Assembly (NCBI GenBank): GCA_015059715.1
Contig: SUZV01000003.1
Coordinates: 1 to 33,543 of the forward strand
Direction of reading: 5' to 3'
DNA: 33,543 nucleotides
Source: Rikenellaceae bacterium
Lineage (GTDB): Bacteria; Bacteroidota; Bacteroidia; Bacteroidales; Rikenellaceae
Numbering within the stretch: position 1 is the stretch's first letter; every line of letters begins with the position of its first letter. The translations under genes were made by a program, and so were the position numbers. Below, piece after piece: positions 1 to 7,283 of this stretch. Under the pieces are notes generated by a model. That model was not told where the DNA came from. It was given only the letters and a program-made list of their open reading frames with translations, and did not search any database.

Positions 1-1
1 G

Positions 2-1099
2 GTTGAAGAGGGCACTACAGTTGTTATCGAGGACAACTCTAATAATCAGAGTGGTAAGGTAGAGGCTGGCACAGATGCAGGTTTCGAGAATAACGGTACT
101 ATTAACATCGAGGGTGGTACTATCGGTGAGGGTGCTATCGAGAATAATGGCACTGTAAACGTAAATGGTGGTACTATCGAGGAGGATGCTATCGATCACA
201 ACGAGAATGCAACCATAGGCCAGTATGTTTACACTGTCGCTGAGCTTCAGGCTGCTATTGACGCTGCCAAGGATACGGCTACTGAGACAGGCTTGAACAA
301 GATTGAGATCGGCTTCGGTGCTGATATCGAGGGTGACGTAGATGTGTACATTGCACAGAAGGAGGGCGTTAACCTTACTATTAATGGTCGTGGTTTCAAG
401 TTCAATCGTGGTTTCATCGTTGATGGTCAAAATAGAGCGACTGGTACTGACACAGTACTTATCACCAATATCAACTTCTACACCGAAGAGAACACAGCGT
501 TGACATTTGTATCTTTACCAGGAACATACAACGGCTTAAAAGAGCGTTATTCACACAACGTAACTATTGATGGTTGTACATTTGCTGCTGCTACTCTCTC
601 AGAGAATGTTGGTGCTATCAACGCTCAGAAGACCTATCACCTCGCAGTTAAGAATTGTACTGCTACAAACCTCCACTCACTCCTTCAGGTTCAGAGCTGC
701 GACAACGATGTTACAGTAGAGAACGTAAAGGTTGTGAACTGTAAGAGCGGTATCTCTGTAGGTAACACCAAGACTACCAAGATTACTAATGCACAGATTG
801 CTGCTCAGAAGTATGGTGTTCGCCTTGATGGCGCAGGAGAGCGCAAGGTAGAGGTTACTATTGCACGTAGCTCGATTGAGGCTTACGCTCCAGTCGTAGC
901 TCGTAAAGTTACTGCTGGTTGCGATGTTAAGGTTGACGTTACTGGCACAACCCTAAAGAATATCGATGGCCTCTATGACATTGTTATCGCTGGTAACAAG
1001 GATTATGAGGATGGCAATATTACTCCTACTACCCCAGAGGGTACTTGGGAGGTAGTTGGCGCAGATAGCTATATAGTATTCCCAATTCCCACGCGATAA
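2..1099 (+). CDS. Parallel beta-helix surface protein, upstream part (5' end outside window, frameshifted at 3' end)
   Basis: The frame is open from the first bases of the window, so the true start lies upstream. The translation is rich in Asn, Gly, Thr and Val. It begins with short repeats of the type NNGT(I/V)N followed by GGTIxExAI, then turns with spaced N-x-x-F and I-x-G-C patterns. This is typical of right-handed parallel beta-helix proteins, which Bacteroidales usually place on the cell surface or secrete; no catalytic residues are recognisable. The frame stops at 1097-1099, but the +1 frame continues at once with the same composition and domain style. I therefore read this and the next entry as one gene disrupted by a 1-base indel near 1091. 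Exact function is unknown; adhesin or glycan-binding roles are guesses. Confidence 0.7.
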   Translation, partial: VEEGTTVVIEDNSNNQSGKVEAGTDAGFENNGTINIEGGTIGEGAIENNGTVNVNGGTIEEDAIDHNENATIGQYVYTVAELQAAIDAAKDTATETGLNKIEIGFGADIEGDVDVYIAQKEGVNLTINGRGFKFNRGFIVDGQNRATGTDTVLITNINFYTEENTALTFVSLPGTYNGLKERYSHNVTIDGCTFAAATLSENVGAINAQKTYHLAVKNCTATNLHSLLQVQSCDNDVTVENVKVVNCKSGISVGNTKTTKITNAQIAAQKYGVRLDGAGERKVEVTIARSSIEAYAPVVARKVTAGCDVKVDVTGTTLKNIDGLYDIVIAGNKDYEDGNITPTTPEGTWEVVGADSYIVFPIPTR

Positions 1100-1175
1100 G
1101 TTCATCGAGACTGGTGCAGACCTAAAGAGTGCCCTTGAGGATGCTGGTGCTGCTAATGCTGGTAATACCACAGTT

Positions 1176-2495
1176 GTGCTTAAGAAGGATGCCGAGATTG
1201 ATATGACAGATGTTGAGTGGACACCTATCTATGTAAATGGCTACCAGGGTGCCGACATCGTAACTCTTATTGGTAATGGTGCTACTCTTAAGAACCTTGA
1301 CGCTCCTCTCTTCAAGGGAGGTTTTGCAGGTGGCTCTGGCATAGTAATTAAGGACCTTACAATCACAGAGTCAAAGGTAGTCAGCACAAACGAACAGGGT
1401 TCTGGTGCATTTATCGAGTGTGTAGACTCTATGGAGACTATTACACTTGACAACTGCCACTTTACAAACTCTACACTTAGCGGCTCACGCACTGGTGGTC
1501 TTGTTGGTTGGACCTCTGGTTATAGCAACGAGAACGATGGTCCAGTTAAGACTTATGTAACGATTAAGAACTGCTCTGTTGTAGGAGTAAAGATTAATGC
1601 TACTGGTTCTGCTGCTGCTATCAATGGCCACGCAGGTGCAAGTGATTGGACATACACAACTATCGAGAACTGTACTGTTAAGGATTGTACAATCAATTCA
1701 ACTGATGATGGCGATTGGCATACAGGTGTTGTTGTAGGTACTGCAAACGTTGGTGAGGTAACTATCAACAACATTACCGAGAGCGGTAACACTCTTACTC
1801 AGACTGGCAAGGAGGCTCCTACTACTGGCTTCAAGCGTAACTACTACGGTCGTTTCGTTGGAGGTTCAACAGGTAAGCTCATCATTGACGGTTGCGCTAT
1901 AGCAAATACCCAGGCAAGTCTTTTAACTGCATTGGATGATAAAGAGGTTGCGACTGTTTACTTGGGTGAGGGTAAGTATGTACCAAGCCTATATCCTGGT
2001 GATATCCCAACAAGAGAGTCATTGACCATTATCGGTGCTGGTGCAGATAAGACTCAGTTTGCGTACACAGGTACAAACTACGCAGGTCAATTTAGCCTCT
2101 CAGGTTTTGACAGCATCACAATCCGTGACTGCGAAGTTCTCAAGAGAGAGAATGTTAAGGAGTGGGGTATGATAGTATTCGGCTCAAGCAACAATGCTAA
2201 TGGTGTTTACACCTTTGATAATTGTACATTCAACGGAGTAGGCACAACGGGTATCTATATCAACGAGAATGTATCTGGTGCTACCTACAACATCTTGAAT
2301 TGCACATTCAATGGTGACTTTGGCAGCGAGGGTGCTATAAGCATCCAGAATAATGCCAATGTAGATCACATCGTAAAAGTATTGGGCTGTACATTCAACG
2401 AAGTTACAAGCAACAAGATCTATGTACACTATGCATACGATGGTTGGACATTGAATACAGACCTGACTGATGGTATTGTATGGGCTAACAAATAA
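1176..2495 (+). CDS. Parallel beta-helix surface protein, downstream part (same gene as 2-1099, after frameshift)
   Basis: This frame is open from 1077, directly overlapping the stop of the upstream part. The GTG at 1176 is only the first formal start codon and is probably not used. The product continues the beta-helix: repeated coils ending in N-C-(T/S)-(F/V) such as DNCHFTNS, ENCTVKDC, DNCTFNGV and LNCTFNGD, spaced about 20-45 residues apart. The first residues (ETGADLKSALEDAG) match the style of the AELQAAIDAAK segment that opens the previous helix, so a second beta-helix module starts here. The protein ends at GIVWANK without an obvious sorting domain, and a strong hairpin follows. If the frameshift is real the gene is a pseudogene; if it is a sequence error the full product exceeds 830 residues. 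Confidence 0.7.
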   Translation: MLKKDAEIDMTDVEWTPIYVNGYQGADIVTLIGNGATLKNLDAPLFKGGFAGGSGIVIKDLTITESKVVSTNEQGSGAFIECVDSMETITLDNCHFTNSTLSGSRTGGLVGWTSGYSNENDGPVKTYVTIKNCSVVGVKINATGSAAAINGHAGASDWTYTTIENCTVKDCTINSTDDGDWHTGVVVGTANVGEVTINNITESGNTLTQTGKEAPTTGFKRNYYGRFVGGSTGKLIIDGCAIANTQASLLTALDDKEVATVYLGEGKYVPSLYPGDIPTRESLTIIGAGADKTQFAYTGTNYAGQFSLSGFDSITIRDCEVLKRENVKEWGMIVFGSSNNANGVYTFDNCTFNGVGTTGIYINENVSGATYNILNCTFNGDFGSEGAISIQNNANVDHIVKVLGCTFNEVTSNKIYVHYAYDGWTLNTDLTDGIVWANK

Positions 2496-2518
2496 GCCTC
2501 AGCAACAATCTAAACGTT

Positions 2519-2552
2519 ATGCGCTCGGCCTAAAGGTCGAGCGCATACTTTA
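2519..2552 (+). terminator. Rho-independent-type terminator after the beta-helix gene
   Basis: A 12-bp stem (ATGCGCTCGGCC pairing with GGTCGAGCGCAT, one G-T wobble) closes a TAAA loop, and an AT-rich run follows. It begins 23 bases after the stop codon at 2495. Confidence 0.7.
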
Positions 2553-2591
2553 TATATATAAGGAGAGTGGTACTTCTCTTAAATTATCTTG

Positions 2592-2752
2592 ATGGTCCTA
2601 TTGTCTTGATTTATTTAGGACGATAGGACATTAAGACAAATAAGACATTGGGACAAATAGGACATTAGGACAAATAGGACTTTAAGACGGTCGCGGACAA
2701 TGATGATACTCGACCTCCTATCGTCTTATCGTCCTATCGTCTTATCGTCCCG
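2592..2752. repeat. GAC-type 8/9-mer repeat tract with complementary flanks
   Basis: From about 2617 to 2690 the plus strand carries about nine degenerate units of the form GACAAATAG or GACATTAG. From 2716 to 2750 the complementary type (CTATCGTCTTATCGTC) is repeated, and a short complementary stretch also precedes it at 2592-2606. The two tracts can fold on each other. The linker GGACAA...GATACTCGACCTC recurs, in a different order, in the 11221-11350 tract. There is no coding potential of note. Function unknown. Confidence 0.65.
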
Positions 2753-2795
2753 ATGAGTTCCGATGATAGTAGTCACGCCACCCCATAGGACCCCA

Positions 2796-3713
2796 TTATT
2801 TTCGATGTTTTTCGATATTTGCCTTGATACGTGCCAGGCCTGCGCGAGGCATAGTAGTCGTGCCTGCAAGAGACTGAAACTCCTCCTCGGTCATCTGGAG
2901 CCACGCCCGAGCATCGAGCGTAGTGGGGTCAAACAGAGGGTCAAAGGCACTATTACTATGCTCCGAGGCGTGACAATTAAAGGGACACACACTCTGGCAA
3001 GCATCGCAGCCATATATCCACCCATCAAGCTCAATAGGCGTGTCGCACCCCTCGCGCTCGATAGTGCGGCACGAGATACACAGTCGCGTATCGATGCTCC
3101 TATCGTCGCGTATAGCCCCATTGGGGCAAGCATCGACACAGCGACGACAGCTACCACAGCCAACACCCACAAGAGGCTCATCGTAGCTATCTACCTTGTC
3201 GCTAATAACAAGCTCGCCAAGGTGAAACATAGAGCCATAACGCTGATTGACGACCAATGAGTTACGCCCTATCCACCCCAAGCCTGCTCGCACAGCAAGG
3301 CTCTTCTCGGCCAAAGGTGCCGAGTCGGTGAAGGCACGAAACTTAAGCCCCGAAGAGTACTCAGAGAGTTGCCGAGCAACAGCACCGAGCATCTCCTTTA
3401 TAGTCAAATGATAATCACGCGCCAAGGCATAGGAGGCAACTTTAGTATTACACCCCTCAGCATAGCCACGACCATAGGGCGACAAGTACGAAACAGCACA
3501 AACAATAACACTATGCGCACCTTCGACCAAAAGCCGCGCGTCGAACCTCTTGTCCACATTGCGCTCAAGGTACGAAAGTGTCGAGTGACACCCCTCCAAC
3601 AACCACGCACTGAATATATTACGCTCCGAGGGCATGGCATCGGCACGTACCACACCTACAAGGTCGAAACCTGCATCACGAGCAGCTTTTATTATAAAAT
3701 TACGGGGTATCAT
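2796..3713 (-). CDS. queG: Epoxyqueuosine reductase QueG
   Basis: QueG catalyses the last step of queuosine synthesis in tRNA, the cobalamin-dependent reduction of epoxyqueuosine to queuosine, in the cytoplasm. The 305-aa product has the expected order: N-terminal cobalamin-binding domain, the conserved catalytic-type Asp in FTDSAPLAEK (D130), the GLGWIGRNSLVV segment, and a ferredoxin-like region with CGSCRRCVDACP (C186, C189, C192, C196), CISC (C212, C215) and CDACQSVCP (C236, C239, C243) for two 4Fe-4S clusters. The length fits the short QueG class without a C-terminal HEAT extension. The start ATG at 3713 gives a full N-terminus (MIPRNFIIKAARDAGFD). It is transcribed divergently from the acyl-CoA synthetase gene, about 95 bp away. 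No other queuosine gene is in the window. Confidence 0.96.
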   Translation of the reverse strand: MIPRNFIIKAARDAGFDLVGVVRADAMPSERNIFSAWLLEGCHSTLSYLERNVDKRFDARLLVEGAHSVIVCAVSYLSPYGRGYAEGCNTKVASYALARDYHLTIKEMLGAVARQLSEYSSGLKFRAFTDSAPLAEKSLAVRAGLGWIGRNSLVVNQRYGSMFHLGELVISDKVDSYDEPLVGVGCGSCRRCVDACPNGAIRDDRSIDTRLCISCRTIEREGCDTPIELDGWIYGCDACQSVCPFNCHASEHSNSAFDPLFDPTTLDARAWLQMTEEEFQSLAGTTTMPRAGLARIKANIEKHRK

Positions 3714-3808
3714 TGCAAAATATTTGTGGCAAAATTAACAAATTTTAATAAATTATTGGTAACTTGCACCCGATTTGTTATAAATCGATAAACCTAAACA
3801 TGTAAATT

Positions 3809-5476
3809 ATGACTTTTAGCACACTTTACGAGATAGTCAAGCACAGCGTGGCTAAGTTCTCAGAGAAGATAGCATTCTCGATGCTGGGTGGCGAAGATGT
3901 ATCGTACAAAGAGGTGGGCGAGCGAGTAACAAAGGTCCAGGAGATGCTCCTCGGTGCAGGCATAAGTGCAGGCGACAAGGTGGCAATACTCAGTAGCAGC
4001 ATGCCCAACTGGGGCGTAGCATACTTCGCTGTGACAACAGCAGGCATGGTGGCTGTTCCTATCCTCCCAGACTTCACAGGCGCAGAACTCGACCTAATCA
4101 TTGAGCACTCCGAGGCCAAGGCAATACTCGTATCCGACAAGCTCTACACCAAGCTATCAAAGGCCACAATCGAGAAGATGAACATCGTGATACGTACCAA
4201 GGGACTAAACATCATCTCGCAAAAGGTCGAGGAGCAGGGTACACAAAAGATACCTCAGCCCGATGACCTGGCTGTGATAATATACACCTCGGGAACAACA
4301 TCTAAACCCAAGGGCGTGATGCTCACACACTACAACATCGCTGCTCAGACAACGATAATACCTCCACTCTTCGACTACAACGAGGAGGATGAACTACTCT
4401 CGATATTGCCCTTGGCACACACCTACGAGTGTACCCTCGGCATGATATTCCCCTTCTCGCGCGGCGCACACGTACACTACCTCGATAGACCACCTACCGC
4501 CTCGGCACTTATGCCTGCACTGGCGCAGGTGCGCCCTACGGTGATAGCCTCGGTGCCCCTAATCATGGAGAAGATATACCGCGCCAAGGTGCTGCCTACG
4601 TTCCAGAAAAATGCCTTTATGAGCAAGCTCTACAGCTGGTCATGGTCACGTAAGTTGCTACATAAGGTCGCAGGCAAGCAGCTCAAGAAGCTCTTCGGTG
4701 GCCGTATGCGTCTCTTCGCCATCGGAGGTGCTAAGTTCGACAGCGCAGCAGAGCGTTTCCTACTTGAGGCTGGCTTCCCCTATGGTATCGGCTATGGCCT
4801 AACGGAGACTGCTCCACTGCTCGCAGGTGCTGTGGGTAATATGGTGCGCATAGGCTCTACGGGCCCCGCCCTGCCAGCCGTACAGGTGCGCCTCGATAAT
4901 ATCAACCCCGATACACAACAGGGCGAGATTGTCGTTAAAACACCAAGCTGCATGGTCGGATACTACAAGAATGAGGAGGCTACAAAGGCAGCCTTCACAA
5001 AGGATGGTTGGTTCCGCACAGGCGACTTGGGCGCGTTAGCCGAGGATGGATGGATATTCATCAAGGGCCGCCTTAAGAATATGATTGTGGGCCCTTCGGG
5101 CGAGAATATATACCCCGAGGATATCGAAGAGGTGCTAAACAGTAACCGCTTTGTCGCCGAATCGGTAGTCACCGAGGAGGATGGCAAGCTCATCGCCTTG
5201 GTACACTTCGACACCACCGAGCTTGAGGAGGCTTACGACGAGTTTAAGCACAAGATGGCAGTTAGTGCCGAGCAGCTACAGCTCAAGATGGAGGAGATTA
5301 AGCGCGATGTTATGGAGTATGTAAACTCTAAGGTTAACCGCTTCTCGAAGATTACCAAGGTTGTCGACAACGAGGGCGAGTTTGAGAAGACTCCAACGAA
5401 GAAGATTCGACGCTTCAACTACGACAAACGTAATAATACAAAGGATGACTCATCATCGGATGGTGATAAAAGATAG
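3809..5476 (+). CDS. Long-chain-fatty-acid--CoA ligase (AMP-binding, FadD15-like)
   Basis: This member of the ANL superfamily activates a carboxylic acid, probably a long-chain fatty acid, to acyl-AMP and then acyl-CoA. The 555-aa product carries the P-loop IIYTSGTTSKPKGVMLTH (residues 157-174), the adenine-binding segment GYGLTETAP (328-336), the ATP-ribose motif GWFRTGDLG (400-408), the hinge GRLKNMIV (420-427) with GENIYPEDIE, and the catalytic-type Lys in KTPTKKIRRF (527-536). All essential motifs are present. The tail beyond residue 540 is charged and low in complexity. The length is near that of compact bacterial FadD15-type enzymes (about 550-600). Substrate chain length cannot be read from sequence. 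It is monocistronic by appearance, with a strong terminator right after the stop. Confidence 0.93.
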   Translation: MTFSTLYEIVKHSVAKFSEKIAFSMLGGEDVSYKEVGERVTKVQEMLLGAGISAGDKVAILSSSMPNWGVAYFAVTTAGMVAVPILPDFTGAELDLIIEHSEAKAILVSDKLYTKLSKATIEKMNIVIRTKGLNIISQKVEEQGTQKIPQPDDLAVIIYTSGTTSKPKGVMLTHYNIAAQTTIIPPLFDYNEEDELLSILPLAHTYECTLGMIFPFSRGAHVHYLDRPPTASALMPALAQVRPTVIASVPLIMEKIYRAKVLPTFQKNAFMSKLYSWSWSRKLLHKVAGKQLKKLFGGRMRLFAIGGAKFDSAAERFLLEAGFPYGIGYGLTETAPLLAGAVGNMVRIGSTGPALPAVQVRLDNINPDTQQGEIVVKTPSCMVGYYKNEEATKAAFTKDGWFRTGDLGALAEDGWIFIKGRLKNMIVGPSGENIYPEDIEEVLNSNRFVAESVVTEEDGKLIALVHFDTTELEEAYDEFKHKMAVSAEQLQLKMEEIKRDVMEYVNSKVNRFSKITKVVDNEGEFEKTPTKKIRRFNYDKRNNTKDDSSSDGDKR

Positions 5477-5489
5477 TATGTGAATATGC

Positions 5490-5527
5490 ACTTTTTGTGG
5501 GAAATACGAAAATTTCCCACAAAAAGT
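5490..5527 (+). terminator. Strong hairpin terminator after the acyl-CoA synthetase
   Basis: A perfect 15-bp stem (5490-5504 with 5513-5527) closes an 8-base loop. The 3' arm ends in AAAAAGT and its last base is the first base of the -33 box of the tRNA promoter, so the terminator and the next promoter abut. As the stem is A/T-flanked on both sides it may work in both directions. Confidence 0.7.
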
Positions 5528-5557
5528 TTGCATATTAAAAAATCTTATGTACCTTTG
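5527..5557 (+). promoter_or_regulatory. Consensus Bacteroidota promoter of tRNA-Thr
   Basis: TTTG at 5527-5530, a 19-bp spacer, then TACCTTTG (TAnnTTTG) at 5550-5557. This is an exact match to the Bacteroides primary sigma consensus, placed 31 bp upstream of the mature tRNA end. Confidence 0.85.
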
Positions 5558-5588
5558 CGTACTCTTTCATAGGAGTATGGTTTATAAT

Positions 5589-5660
<72 letters not shown>

Positions 5661-5672
5661 CAAAATGGCAAG

Positions 5673-5700
5673 CGCCACCTTCGGGTGGCGTTTGTTATTT
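5673..5700 (+). terminator. tRNA-Thr terminator
   Basis: Stem CGCCACC (5673-5679), UUCG tetraloop, GGTGGCG (5684-5690), followed by TTTGTTATTTT. It is the expected compact terminator directly downstream of the tRNA. Confidence 0.8.
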
Positions 5701-5733
5701 TGTACCCTGAAGTATGGTTGAACGAGTGACCTC

Positions 5734-5780
5734 TAAAGCCCCCTTATCAAAGGGAGGTTTGGAGGGATTGTATATATAAC
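5734..5780 (+). repeat. Dispersed intergenic repeat, copy 1
   Basis: The segment TAAAGCCCCCTTATCAAAGG and the following AGGTTTGGAGGGATTGTATATATAA closely resembles 21347-21395. In both places it is followed within about 10 bases by a small hairpin. Origin unknown; it could be the end of a decayed mobile element. Confidence 0.5.
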
Positions 5781-5783
5781 CCT

Positions 5784-5826
5784 GTGGGTGCTCCAGCACC
5801 CACGAGTTCAAGCCTCGTCAACAGCT
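5784..5826 (+). pseudogene. Orphan 3' half of a tRNA (T-arm plus acceptor 3' strand)
   Basis: 5802-5826 contains a perfect T-arm (ACGAG-TTCAAGC-CTCGT), the acceptor 3' strand CAACAGC and discriminator T, exactly as in tRNA-Thr at 5589. The T-stem differs from that of tRNA-Thr by compensated base pairs, so this is not a simple copy of its 3' end. No D-arm, anticodon arm or 5' acceptor precedes it; instead there is a 9-bp hairpin (GTGGGTGCT/AGCACCCAC, 5784-5803). It keeps its own terminator. It looks like the remnant of a former neighbouring tRNA gene, or an integration scar. Confidence 0.6.
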
Positions 5827-5836
5827 CAAGAGAAGC

Positions 5837-5867
5837 AAGCGTTGCCAAAGGTGACGCTTGTTTTTTT
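5837..5867 (+). terminator. Terminator behind the orphan tRNA half
   Basis: Stem AAGCGTTGCC/GGTGACGCTT (two G-T pairs), AAA loop, followed by GTTTTTTT. Together with the tRNA remnant it resembles a tRNA transcription-unit end. It might now also insulate the convergent glycerate kinase gene. Confidence 0.7.
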
Positions 5868-5961
5868 ACCATATTGCAGTCCTACTAAGCGTATTTGCCT
5901 ATTTGCCCAAATAGGCCAAAGATGGGGCGAACATATACTTGTAGCCCCCTATATCAACAAA

Positions 5962-7101
5962 TCACACCCCAAAAAAATCGATTGCCACGCGACGGCCCAC
6001 ACTGCGAAGGTTTTCTTTTGCACAATCAGGAACCATAGCCTCGGACAACAGCATAGACTCTGGCATAGAGTCATAGATGCCAGCAAAGCCACACCCATCG
6101 AGGGCTGCAGACCAATCAACACTGCCACCGACAGCGACACATGGAACACCGCAACGCTCGGCACGACGCAAAACACCCGAAGGGGCCTTGCCCATAAGTG
6201 TCTGCGTATCGATACGCCCCTCGCCCGTAACAACAAGGTCGGCATCAGCGATAAGCGCGTCGACATTCGCAAAGTCCAAGATAAGCTCAATGCCCGAGAT
6301 AAGCTCGCAACCCAGGACTGCGTGAAAGGCAAAACCCACACCCCCAGCAGCTCCCGAGCCATAGACATCTGCACCTGTGCGGCCCAAGCTAACATCCACA
6401 ACATGGGCATAGCGACACAACGCCCTATCTAAACGCTCGACATCCTCATCTGCGGCACCCTTCTGCCGAGCAAAGATATTGGCAGCACCACGCGGCCCCG
6501 TAAGCGGATTATCGACATCGACCATAGCGCGCAGCGTGGCACCTTGCAAAAGGCCACACACCCCACTATCATCGACTCTCACAACACGCTCCAAGATATC
6601 TATCGTTGCACCGCATAGCTCCTCGCCGCCTGCGTCGTAGAACCTATACCCCAATGCGCGGAGCATACCGACACCGCCATCTGTCGTAGCACTGCCACCC
6701 AAGCCCACAACCACATCGCGGCAGCCACGCCTTAGGGCATCAAGGATAAGCTCTCCAGTGCCATAAGTAGTCGTAATCAAAGGGTTACGTTCCTCGTCGC
6801 TAAGGAGTGTAAGACCCGAGGCCGCAGCAAGAGCTATGATGGCCGTAGTGTCGTCGTTAATGGTGACATAGCGTGCCACGATACTACGTCCCAAGGGGTC
6901 TGTGACCTCAGCATAGTGATACCTACCACCGCAAGCGACAGCCACAGCCTCCTCGGTACCCTCGCCACCATCGGCAATAGGCACAACATTAACTACAGCA
7001 TCGGCACATACACTACGCACCCCCTCAGCAAGAGCCGCACCTGCCTCAACAGAACTTAGCGACCCCTTAAACGAATCCATGGCGACAACAACACGTTTCA
7101 T
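5962..7101 (-). CDS. Glycerate kinase (GlxK/GarK family)
   Basis: Glycerate kinase phosphorylates glycerate with ATP to phosphoglycerate, feeding it into glycolysis. The 379-aa product shows the family landmarks in order: MDSFKGSLSS at the N-terminus, PIADGGEGTEE (about 41-51), TTYGTGELI (about 111-119) and GLGGSATTDGGVGM (about 133-146). Further on are VTGEGRIDTQTLMGKAPSGV and a C-terminal VAVGGSVD segment. The length equals the usual 375-385. An in-frame ATG exists at 7128, but the probable -7 box at 7139-7146 places the transcript start within a few bases of it, and homologs begin at the MKRVVVAMDSFKGS methionine, so I choose 7101. The gene is divergent from the M1 peptidase and convergent to the tRNA region. 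The isomer of the product (2- or 3-phosphoglycerate) cannot be told here. Confidence 0.94.
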   Translation of the reverse strand: MKRVVVAMDSFKGSLSSVEAGAALAEGVRSVCADAVVNVVPIADGGEGTEEAVAVACGGRYHYAEVTDPLGRSIVARYVTINDDTTAIIALAAASGLTLLSDEERNPLITTTYGTGELILDALRRGCRDVVVGLGGSATTDGGVGMLRALGYRFYDAGGEELCGATIDILERVVRVDDSGVCGLLQGATLRAMVDVDNPLTGPRGAANIFARQKGAADEDVERLDRALCRYAHVVDVSLGRTGADVYGSGAAGGVGFAFHAVLGCELISGIELILDFANVDALIADADLVVTGEGRIDTQTLMGKAPSGVLRRAERCGVPCVAVGGSVDWSAALDGCGFAGIYDSMPESMLLSEAMVPDCAKENLRSVGRRVAIDFFGV

Positions 7102-7138
7102 AGGCTCTCGACAATTATAAATAGACATATTACGATGT

Positions 7139-7146
7139 CAAAGATA
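7139..7146 (-). promoter_or_regulatory. Probable -7 box of glycerate kinase
   Basis: The minus strand reads TATCTTTG (TAnnTTTG), about 38 bases before the chosen start at 7101. No clear -33 TTTG at 19-20 bp. A near copy of the surrounding sequence (GATGNCAAAGATAGG on the plus strand) occurs again at 7221-7235. Confidence 0.5.
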
Positions 7147-7255
7147 GGAAAAAGAATTATATATTGGAGACTTAAGACGATGATTTACGCTATAGTCTGC
7201 TGTAGTAAGAGCATCATTATGATGCCAAAGATAGGGAAATTTGGACAATTTTTCA

Positions 7256-7263
7256 TACCTTTG
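7256..7263 (+). promoter_or_regulatory. Probable -7 box of the M1 aminopeptidase gene
   Basis: TACCTTTG (TAnnTTTG) lies 20 bases before the ATG at 7284, implying a very short leader. The only nearby TTTG (7240-7243) is at 12 bp, too close for the usual -33 box, so the upstream half is weak. Confidence 0.5.
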
Positions 7264-7283
7264 CATACCAACAATATACTATT

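Noticed and set aside
2617..2690. CRISPR-like array
   Set aside because: Units are 8-9 bases with no unique spacers and no cas genes nearby; it is a simple tandem tract.
2763..3260. 165-aa plus-strand open frame
   Set aside because: Antisense to queG, which has full motif support; composition is that of a shadow frame.
5788..6432. 214-aa plus-strand open frame starting in the tRNA remnant
   Set aside because: Mostly antisense to glycerate kinase and contains no recognisable domain; it arises from the reversed codons.
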